6,100 nucleotides of DNA from Actinomycetota bacterium (GTDB lineage: Bacteria; Actinomycetota; Actinomycetes; S36-B12; UBA5976). Where the stretch lies: NCBI GenBank assembly GCA_947476765.1, contig CANJRK010000059.1, positions 1-6,100 on the forward strand, given 5' to 3'. Each line of letters starts with the position of its first letter. Positions within the stretch are counted from its first letter, which is position 1. The notes under the pieces were generated by a model. It was not told where the DNA came from, did not search any database, and worked only from the letters and a program-made list of their open reading frames with translations. The position numbers were made by a program, and so were the translations under genes. Positions 1 to 5,439 of the stretch are shown piece by piece.

Positions 1-80
1 GGTAGGCGAGAAATGACTTAAAACCTAATCGTCACGGCGGTTTTCAACGTTTTGTCACTGCCCAATGGGAGACTTACTCC
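1..80. other. Non-coding leader upstream of rmuC (or tail of an upstream gene)
   Basis: No gene is recognisable here. One forward frame is open from the left edge to a TAA at 19-21, so these bases could be the last codons of an upstream gene, but six codons are too few to judge. A 6-bp inverted repeat (AAAACC at 20-25, GGTTTT at 39-44, 13-nt loop) is present without a U-run, so it is a weak terminator or operator candidate. TTGTCA at 52-57 resembles a -35 box but has no -10 box at a usable distance before the rmuC start. No promoter is called. Confidence 0.4.
67..71 (+). promoter_or_regulatory. Ribosome binding site of rmuC
   Basis: GGGAG lies 9 nt upstream of the ATG at 81. It is a good Shine-Dalgarno match and supports that start codon for the RmuC protein. 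Confidence 0.65.
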
Positions 81-1301
81 ATGGACGTAACTTCATTAAT
101 TGTCATTGTGTTACTAACTGCGCTTACTACCGCAGGCATCGTTGGACTAGTAGTTAGTCGAGCCATGAAAAATCAAGGTGGCTTATCTAGTCAAGACATT
201 CGTCAACAGGTTGCTGATGCTGCGCGTGAGCAGTATTTATCTGCAGCACAGATGTTAGAGACCTCAACAGAACAGCGTCTGCAAACTACTAATGCCTCCA
301 TAGCCGAACAAACTCGTGCAGCTTCAGCGTCAATTCAAGAAATTATCAAACCGCTTGGCGAAAGTTTAAAAGCCTTAGATGCCAAAGTGGGCGACTTAGA
401 AACTAAGCGCGCTGATGCCTACGCTCGGCTTGATCAGCAAGTAACTAACACGACAGGATTATTGGATTCGTTACGTACCGAAACGACAAATCTTTCTAGC
501 GCACTTCGACGCAATGATGCTCGCGGTCGCTGGGGTGAACTTCAGTTGCGGCGAATCATTGAAATGATCGGAATGTCCGAACACGTTTCCTTTGATGAAC
601 AACGTCAGCAGGTCGGCGACGGATCTGGTCGACCTGATGTGACAATTCACTTACCAAATAACCGCGTTCTTTACGTTGACAGTAAAGCTCCGATGAATTC
701 ATATCTGGATGCAATTAACGAAGTTGATCCGGATCGCCGTAAAACTTTATTTGAAGCTCATGCGGTAGCGCTTAAAGGTCACATTAAATCTTTGGCGAAT
801 CGCAACTATGTTGATGACAAAGAATCTCTGAACTACGTCATCATGTTTATTCCTACTGAGTCATCTTTGGCTGCGGCATTTGAGATCTATCCAAACTTGA
901 TCGAAGATGCAGCCGCAGCAAAAGTAGTTCTGACTTCGCCAACTTCACTGGTGATTGCTTTGAACACAATCGCGATGCTGTGGCAAGAGGATACTCAAGT
1001 ACGCAATGCCCAGGAAATGATTAAGGAGTCTGGCGATCTTTATGGTCGATTGATTACTTTTATAAATCACTTCAGCAAAGTCGGCGATAACCTAAAGCGT
1101 TCGATGGACACTTATAACAATGCCGTGGGATCATTTGATCGTTCGGTAATGCCAAAGGCAAAAGCAGTTGAGGAACTTGGTAAATTCAGTGACGAATTAC
1201 CAATTACGGAAAAACTTGAAGTTGATGTTCGGGAATCAAAATACGCGACACATGAAACACAGCTGGGATTAGTTTCTGATTCTGATGAAGAAACTGCTTA
1301 A
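81..1301 (+). CDS. rmuC: RmuC family protein (DNA recombination / inversion-limiting)
   Basis: The 406-residue product has the standard RmuC architecture. An N-terminal membrane segment (about residues 4-25) is followed by a long Ala/Gln/Glu/Thr-rich helical region, probably coiled coil (about 37-145), and then the conserved core. Recognisable core motifs are RGRWGELQL (148-156), PDVTIHLP (185-192), DSK (200-202), FIPTES (256-261), SPTSL (286-290) and the W-Q-E-D plus LYGRL region (301-324). Family knowledge: E. coli RmuC limits inversion at short inverted repeats, and its core resembles restriction-type nuclease folds; the exact biochemistry is poorly known. Length is typical and the acidic tail (SDSDEET) is variable in the family. 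The ATG is backed by GGGAG at 67-71. It appears transcribed separately from the next gene, from which it is 98 bp away. I am sure of the family, less sure of the cellular role. Confidence 0.93.
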   Translation: MDVTSLIVIVLLTALTTAGIVGLVVSRAMKNQGGLSSQDIRQQVADAAREQYLSAAQMLETSTEQRLQTTNASIAEQTRAASASIQEIIKPLGESLKALDAKVGDLETKRADAYARLDQQVTNTTGLLDSLRTETTNLSSALRRNDARGRWGELQLRRIIEMIGMSEHVSFDEQRQQVGDGSGRPDVTIHLPNNRVLYVDSKAPMNSYLDAINEVDPDRRKTLFEAHAVALKGHIKSLANRNYVDDKESLNYVIMFIPTESSLAAAFEIYPNLIEDAAAAKVVLTSPTSLVIALNTIAMLWQEDTQVRNAQEMIKESGDLYGRLITFINHFSKVGDNLKRSMDTYNNAVGSFDRSVMPKAKAVEELGKFSDELPITEKLEVDVRESKYATHETQLGLVSDSDEETA

Positions 1302-1399
1302 TTGCATTTGTTGCCCTAAATACGGGGTTACCACAGGGAGAATTGACCAAACCTTGGGTTACTGCCTTACCTAAACTTCACACCCGTTAAGTTTTTCTT
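1302..1399 (+). promoter_or_regulatory. Intergenic promoter region between rmuC and the permease operon
   Basis: This is the only sizeable gap in the right-handed gene run. It contains a TAnnnT box next to the permease ATG (1388-1393), a TTGACC at 1343-1348 that matches a -35 consensus in 5 of 6 bases but has no well-spaced -10, a 7-bp direct repeat GGGTTAC (1325-1331 and 1356-1362, 31 bp start to start), and an inverted repeat AAACTT/AAGTTT (1373-1378 / 1389-1394). I see no strong hairpin plus U-run to end rmuC transcription. Confidence 0.45.
1388..1393 (+). promoter_or_regulatory. Candidate -10 box for leaderless transcription of the permease
   Basis: TAAGTT fits the actinobacterial TAnnnT pattern and ends 6 nt before the ATG at 1400, the spacing expected when transcription begins on the A of the start codon. 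No Shine-Dalgarno sequence lies before this ATG; the last bases are T-rich. A weak -35 candidate (CTTACC, 1366-1371) sits 16 bp upstream. Leaderless messages are common in Actinobacteria, so this is plausible, but it rests on position and one short motif. Confidence 0.4.
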
Positions 1400-2989
1400 A
1401 TGGGAAATGAAGATGTTGAACAAAATGTACCGGTCCAGTCGGTGAAGCCTGCAACCAATCCGTATGGCTTAACTGATAAATACAGTGTCGAGAAGTCTGG
1501 GTTCCGCAAAAGTTTTGGGCGAAAAGAAGTCCTGTTCTTTTCAATATGTTCCGTTATAGGACTGGACACCATTGGAATAATTGCTGCAGCTGGCCCTGAG
1601 GCAATTTCATGGATGGCAGTGCTGGCGATTGTGTTCCTGATACCGACAGCCATGGTGATCGCAGAATTAAGTTCGACTTTCACCTACCAGGGCGGACCCT
1701 ATATGTGGACGCGGTTGGCATTTGGCCGGTTTGCAGGTTCAATAAGTGCTGCAATTAGTTGGTTTAAAAGTCCAATTTGGTTTGGTGGTGTCCTCACATT
1801 AGTTGCAGTAGCAACGGCCGAGACTTTCTTTATGTCAGGTACCCGAATGTCCGAATTTTCGTTTTACCGTTTTGCGCTGGCATTTATATGGCTGGGAATC
1901 ATCGCAACAAATCTTTCATTTCGAGTTGGTAAGTGGGTACCAACCCTTGGCGCACTTGCCAGGCTAATTGTGATTCCATTCTTTACCGTCACAGTTATTG
2001 TGTTTGGAATCGCAAATGGCTTGCGCGGAGTTGCCTTTGCTGATTTCGGTTTAAGTTTCGAAGGGTTTTTGGCAGCTATCAGCATCATCATGCTCGCCTT
2101 TCTTGGACTAGAAAATGTCAGCGCAGCAAGTGACGAAATGACTCATGCAAAGCGTGACTTGCCGTACGCAGCATTTCGAACTTCCGCACTGGCAATAATT
2201 CTCTACGGAATTCCGATTATGACTGTGTTACTGGTCCTTCCGGTCAATCAAGTCACAGGTCTGACCGGATTCGTCGATGCCTTGAAGTCTGCTTTCACGG
2301 TTTATGGAGGAAGCATTGCTGAAGATGGCACAGTAACGCTAAGTGGTGCAGGCATTTACCTAGGCGTATTTGCCGGAGTGCTTATAATTTTGGCAGTTTT
2401 TGCATCTGGAGTTTCTTGGTTGATGTCAACGAATCGAACATTAGCAATGAGTTGCTTTGATGGAGCCGGGCCACTTTGGCTAGCCCATACCAACCCTCGC
2501 TACGGAACTCCGGTTCGAATTAACAATGTCACAGGATTCATCGCTAGCGCTATTTTGATCGTTGGCTACCGTTTCGTCGATGGAGATACCGCCAAATACT
2601 TAGGCGTGGTTATTTCATTTGCAATAGCCATGACCCTTGTTACTTACTTATTACTTTTTCCAGCATTTTGGATACTGCGAAACAAGTACCCTGATGTGCA
2701 TCGCCCATATCGAGTGCCAGCTCATCGTACGGTTTCCATTTGGTTGACAGCGATGGTCGCATTTGCACTCCTCCAAATCCTTACTCCTGGATTTGGAGAC
2801 GCTTGGTTTAGCGATGCATATCGTCCAGCTGGGTGGGTGGGTGACCAAGGTCGTCTTTACTATTTAGTGCAATTAGCTGCACTGGCATTAATAATTCTTA
2901 AAGCCGCCACATTCTGGGTTATTGGCCGATTCAATCGCCGCAGAGTTGCCATTAGTGAATCTGAGGCTGAACAAGCCGACATTAACTAG
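1400..2989 (+). CDS. APC-superfamily amino acid permease
   Basis: A 529-residue integral membrane protein with about 12 hydrophobic spans (roughly 43-64, 69-90, 115-140, 155-173, 180-204, 221-239, 260-282, 317-345, 376-392, 399-426, 446-463 and 487-509). Family landmarks are an N-terminal FGRKE before TM1, SVIGLDTIG in the broken TM1 region (51-59), AELSS and GGPYMWTRLAFG after TM2 (88-109), AFLGLEN in TM6 (233-239) followed by DEMTHAKRDLP (245-255), and HRPYRVP (434-440). This resembles the amino acid/polyamine/organocation carriers, closest in style to the glutamate:GABA antiporter-like branch; the substrate cannot be read from sequence. The N-terminal ~40 residues are polar and cytoplasmic. 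The start has no Shine-Dalgarno and is probably leaderless; I see no better in-frame start. It is first of five co-directional genes, with 25 bp to the next. Confidence 0.9.
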   Translation: MGNEDVEQNVPVQSVKPATNPYGLTDKYSVEKSGFRKSFGRKEVLFFSICSVIGLDTIGIIAAAGPEAISWMAVLAIVFLIPTAMVIAELSSTFTYQGGPYMWTRLAFGRFAGSISAAISWFKSPIWFGGVLTLVAVATAETFFMSGTRMSEFSFYRFALAFIWLGIIATNLSFRVGKWVPTLGALARLIVIPFFTVTVIVFGIANGLRGVAFADFGLSFEGFLAAISIIMLAFLGLENVSAASDEMTHAKRDLPYAAFRTSALAIILYGIPIMTVLLVLPVNQVTGLTGFVDALKSAFTVYGGSIAEDGTVTLSGAGIYLGVFAGVLIILAVFASGVSWLMSTNRTLAMSCFDGAGPLWLAHTNPRYGTPVRINNVTGFIASAILIVGYRFVDGDTAKYLGVVISFAIAMTLVTYLLLFPAFWILRNKYPDVHRPYRVPAHRTVSIWLTAMVAFALLQILTPGFGDAWFSDAYRPAGWVGDQGRLYYLVQLAALALIILKAATFWVIGRFNRRRVAISESEAEQADIN

Positions 2990-3014
2990 GGCATTAATAG
3001 CGTACGGTTGCAAC

Positions 3015-3713
3015 ATGATCACCTCTTTAACCGAAGTAGCCGACGCTGAAGCTTTAGTAGCCAAGTATGTAACTGGCTTAAGCAATGATGAAGTTGCTGC
3101 CGAATCATCACTCCCTGATTGGTCTCGTGGACATGTGCTCTCGCATTTGGCAAATAATGCGCGGGGGCTAAATAACTTAATTGAGTGGGCGCTTACGGGT
3201 GAACAAAAAGACATGTATGTATCCGTTGAGCAGCGCGCAATTGATATTGAAAATGATGCCAAGCGTGATGGCCAAGTGATCATCACTGACTTCTTAGAGC
3301 AAACCAAAATCTTGGCGGCAAACTTGGAGAAACTTGTGGCTGGGCCATTACTTGTTGAAGAAGTTGTATTGGGGAACGGATCTCATGTCCATCCTCATGA
3401 AATTACAACGCTTCGTGAACGCGAGTTGTTAGTTCACTTGGTGGACTTAGGTCTTGACTACACATCAGACGATTGGACTTTTTCGTTTTCCATAAAGACG
3501 CTCAAGAGTGTGAGCAATGGCAAACGCAAGGAGCCAGTTCGCTTCCGCCTTTTGATTGCTGGTGATCACACTTGGACTGGCGATCAAAATGCCATGATGG
3601 ATATCTTTGGATCCCCACAGGATTTAGCAGCTTGGTTAATGGGCCGGGAACCGGTTGGAAAATTAATTACGTCTGATGGGACAACACTAGGCAAACCACC
3701 TAAGTGGCTTTAA
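3015..3713 (+). CDS. Maleylpyruvate isomerase family (MDMPI) mycothiol-dependent enzyme
   Basis: The 232-residue product has a DinB-like N-terminal helical bundle and a small C-terminal SCP2-like domain. LPDWSRGHVLSHLANNA (33-49) is the family hallmark. His44, Glu137 and His141 (in RERELLVHLVDLGLDY, 134-149) match in identity and spacing the three metal ligands known from Corynebacterium glutamicum maleylpyruvate isomerase. The C-terminus (WLMGREPVG, then TTLGKPPKW) is also typical, and length is near the 241 residues of that enzyme. Family members use mycothiol as thiol cofactor, but most are not maleylpyruvate isomerases, and no gentisate-pathway gene is nearby, so the substrate is unknown. 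An ATG at 2922 would add 31 atypical residues and overlap the permease by 68 bp; ATG 3015 begins right where family similarity starts. Its ribosome binding site is weak, suggesting translational dependence on the permease 25 bp upstream. Confidence 0.87.
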   Translation: MITSLTEVADAEALVAKYVTGLSNDEVAAESSLPDWSRGHVLSHLANNARGLNNLIEWALTGEQKDMYVSVEQRAIDIENDAKRDGQVIITDFLEQTKILAANLEKLVAGPLLVEEVVLGNGSHVHPHEITTLRERELLVHLVDLGLDYTSDDWTFSFSIKTLKSVSNGKRKEPVRFRLLIAGDHTWTGDQNAMMDIFGSPQDLAAWLMGREPVGKLITSDGTTLGKPPKWL

Positions 3714-3728
3714 AGTGATTACTAAGTA

Positions 3729-3740
3729 GAGGGAAAGAAG
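3729..3740 (+). promoter_or_regulatory. Ribosome binding site of the CDGSH gene
   Basis: A purine-rich run (AGAGGGAAAGAAG, from about 3728) precedes the ATG at 3747. GAGGG is rather far upstream (13 nt) while AAGAAG is at 6 nt; either could pair with 16S rRNA. It is the strongest initiation signal inside the operon. Confidence 0.5.
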
Positions 3741-3746
3741 ATTTCA

Positions 3747-3959
3747 ATGTCTGAAGAAACTCCAAGCATCACAATCCGTCCTAATGGTTCATTGCGCGTC
3801 AAAGGTGCAACGCTTATCGGTGCTGATGGCGTCGTAATAAGTGAGAAAGATACTTATTCACTTTGTCGATGCGGTCACTCTAAAGACAAGCCATTTTGCG
3901 ATGGTAGCCATCGCGAATGCGGTTTTGAAGATTCGGGCGAACACGCCCCCGTTGAGTAA
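3747..3959 (+). CDS. CDGSH-type [2Fe-2S] iron-sulfur protein
   Basis: A 70-residue protein whose second half carries the CDGSH signature: Cys40-x-Cys42, then Pro49-x-Cys51-Asp-Gly-Ser-His55. These are the three cysteines and one histidine that hold a redox-active, acid-labile [2Fe-2S] cluster in this family (mitoNEET type). The N-terminal strand region (ITIRPNGSLRVKG, 8-20) is the usual scaffold of short bacterial members. There is no membrane segment, so it should be cytosolic. Bacterial CDGSH proteins are thought to act in electron transfer or iron/redox homeostasis; no specific partner is known here. Its TAA overlaps the ATG of the next gene by one base (TAATG), so the two should be translationally coupled. 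The gene lies 33 bp after the MDMPI gene, and both suggest redox/thiol chemistry. Confidence 0.93.
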   Translation: MSEETPSITIRPNGSLRVKGATLIGADGVVISEKDTYSLCRCGHSKDKPFCDGSHRECGFEDSGEHAPVE

Positions 3960-4219
3960 TGGATTTACTTGAGTTAAAAAGTATCTGGAACGATGTTCTA
4001 GATGAACTCGAAGCAACTAATCGAATTGCTTGGTTGGCATTCTTTGATGCGCGATTAGCAAGTCTAGAAAATCAGGTTTTAACTTTGGATTTCTCAGATG
4101 CTTCAAAATTCAAAGATGGTCATGACTTAAAGAGCTCGGTTTCAAGTAATACCTACGATGCGTTGCTTGCCGCAATCGAGAAAATTACTGGGCTAAGTCT
4201 GACTTTGGAATTTAGTTAA
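3959..4219 (+). CDS. Small protein resembling the DnaX (gamma/tau) C-terminal domain
   Basis: An 86-residue soluble protein. Its pattern recalls the domain at the far C-terminus of gram-positive and actinobacterial DNA polymerase III gamma/tau: an opening helix with Leu6, Trp10 and Val13-Leu14; a second helix around residues 21-30 followed by A-R-L-A-S-L-E; a strand NQVLTLDF (38-45); a Phe-containing segment (51) with a polar stretch; a helix YDALLAAIEKITG (66-78); and a final strand LSLTLEF (79-85). In DnaX this follows the ATPase and collar domains; here it stands alone, with no ATPase or zinc finger upstream in frame. The likeness is from memory of the family pattern, not a search. The start codon overlaps the CDGSH stop, with only a weak GAG upstream, so translation is probably coupled. 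If the match fails, it is simply a hypothetical protein; its being a real gene is supported by tight packing. Confidence 0.72.
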   Translation: MDLLELKSIWNDVLDELEATNRIAWLAFFDARLASLENQVLTLDFSDASKFKDGHDLKSSVSSNTYDALLAAIEKITGLSLTLEFS

Positions 4220-4222
4220 GTC

Positions 4223-4226
4223 AGGA
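4223..4226 (+). promoter_or_regulatory. Ribosome binding site of capA-like gene
   Basis: AGGA lies 6 nt before the ATG at 4233, which favours that codon over the TTG immediately before it at 4230. Confidence 0.5.
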
Positions 4227-4232
4227 ATTTTG

Positions 4233-5405
4233 ATGCGCTTAACAAAAGGAGTCGGTTTTCTAGTTATCGTAATTGCTTTAGTTGCAAGCGGTAGATTTTG
4301 GCTAAGTAATCAAGATGTAGGTAAAACTCCGCAGGCTGATATTTCGACTATAAGTTCGCCAAGTTCCAGTCCCGAACCAAAACTTCGCACTATATCAATT
4401 GTTTCAAGTGGTGATATTTTGTTGCACGAAAGATTGTGGGCGCAAGCAAAAGCTGACGGCACTGATGGACAATTAGACTTCTACCCACAGCTTTCAGACT
4501 TAGAACCGGTTATAAGTTCAGCTGATCTAGCGCTTTGTCATTTAGAAACTCCATTGGCTAAACCTAATCTCGACTACCAGGGATATCCGACCTTTAATGT
4601 GCCGCCGCAGATAACAGATGCCATTACAAAGCTTGGCTTTGATATGTGTGGCACAGCATCTAATCACAGTTTGGATCAAGGCTTTTCTGGTTTGAAGCGA
4701 ACCATCGAAACATTGGATGCTGCCGGTATCCCCCACACTGGAACAGCGTCTTCAGGGGCCGAAGCCAGTAAGCCACTAGTTATGGATGTGCAAACTCCAA
4801 ATGGGATTGTCAAAGTAGGTATCTTGTCCTACACCTATGGCTTCAACGGCTTTGAGCGAGATTCTGATAAAACGTGGAGCGCCAACCTAATTGATCCAGC
4901 AGCAATTATTGCGGAAGCAAAATTGGCTAGATCGCAAGGCGCAGAGCTAGTCATAGCTAAATTACATTGGGGTACTGAATACACCAATCAAGCTAATGGC
5001 TTCCAAACTTCTGTTGCGCAACAACTGGCTGACTCTGGGCAAATAGATTTAATTGATGGTTCCCATAGTCATTCCGTACAGCCCCTGACGCAAATTGGTA
5101 CCACCTTCATCGCTTATAGCCACGGAAATTTTGTCGCTGCTCACCGAGAACCAACAACTATAAAGTCTGAAGGCTTAATTACGCGCTGGGATTTTGTTGA
5201 GCAGTCATCAGGAAAGTTTTCATTATCCTGCGTTGCGGAATTCCCCACACTAATTCGTGACGACCGTCCCGTTCAAGTTATCGATGTAAACAAGGCACTT
5301 TTAACCGGTAAATATCTTGGCGAAACCAAACAGCGCCTTGAACAAGCGAAGTCACGAACTGATGAAACAGTAAGAGCACTGGGCTTCACGAAATTTTGTA
5401 ATTAA
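4233..5405 (+). CDS. CapA family protein (poly-gamma-glutamate synthesis CapA-like phosphoesterase)
   Basis: A 390-residue protein with an N-terminal hydrophobic segment (7-22) acting as signal or membrane anchor; there is no lipobox cysteine. A Ser/Pro-rich linker (36-49) follows, then the CapA metallophosphatase-like domain. Motifs in order: SGDILLHE (59-66), HLETPL (103-108), ASNHSLDQG (142-150), SYTYGFNG (199-206), KLHWGTEY (243-250), GSHSHSVQP (276-284) and YSHGNF (295-300). The Asp, Glu, Asn-His, His and His-x-His residues are the likely metal and phosphate ligands. Related proteins take part in poly-gamma-glutamate capsule export/anchoring, but many lack capB/capC neighbours, as here, so capsule synthesis should not be assumed. 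It should act outside the membrane. The gene starts 13 bp after the DnaX-C-like gene and ends the run; its stop overlaps that of the convergent oxidoreductase. The SHS variant of the usual H-P-H motif is mildly unusual. Confidence 0.87.
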   Translation: MRLTKGVGFLVIVIALVASGRFWLSNQDVGKTPQADISTISSPSSSPEPKLRTISIVSSGDILLHERLWAQAKADGTDGQLDFYPQLSDLEPVISSADLALCHLETPLAKPNLDYQGYPTFNVPPQITDAITKLGFDMCGTASNHSLDQGFSGLKRTIETLDAAGIPHTGTASSGAEASKPLVMDVQTPNGIVKVGILSYTYGFNGFERDSDKTWSANLIDPAAIIAEAKLARSQGAELVIAKLHWGTEYTNQANGFQTSVAQQLADSGQIDLIDGSHSHSVQPLTQIGTTFIAYSHGNFVAAHREPTTIKSEGLITRWDFVEQSSGKFSLSCVAEFPTLIRDDRPVQVIDVNKALLTGKYLGETKQRLEQAKSRTDETVRALGFTKFCN

Positions 5406-5439
5406 ACGCTTGCCTTTGATTCACTAAGAATTTCGCGAA
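5385..5439. terminator. Possible bidirectional hairpin around the convergent stop codons
   Basis: Positions 5385-5397 can pair with 5427-5439: 12 of 13 positions match, counting one G-T wobble, with a single A-C mismatch at 5388/5436. The perfect core is CGAAATT (5389-5395) against AATTTCG (5429-5435). The 29-nt loop contains both stop codons. Because there is no intergenic DNA, such an element is the only visible candidate for ending transcription from both sides. The long loop, low GC and lack of a U-run after the stem make it a weak intrinsic terminator. Confidence 0.25.

Noticed and set aside
52..57. TTGTCA as a -35 box for rmuC
   Set aside because: A -10 at 17 bp spacing would fall at 75-80 (TACTCC), with transcription starting inside the gene.
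1314..1327. CCC...GGGG as a terminator after rmuC
   Set aside because: The stem is only 3 bp and no U-run follows.
1343..1348. TTGACC as the -35 of the permease promoter
   Set aside because: Good -35 match, but no convincing -10 at 16-19 bp; the TAAGTT at 1388 is too far away to pair with it.
1387..2091. Minus-strand open frames opposite the permease start and middle
   Set aside because: Antisense shadows of a clear 12-TM permease; no family resemblance.
2888..3307. 139-codon open frame on the minus strand
   Set aside because: Lies antisense to the permease tail and the MDMPI gene; Ser/Cys-rich composition with no recognisable domain and no ribosome binding site context.
4230..4232. TTG as the start of the capA-like gene
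   Set aside because: An ATG follows immediately at 4233 with AGGA at 6 nt, a better start; the TTG would add only one residue.
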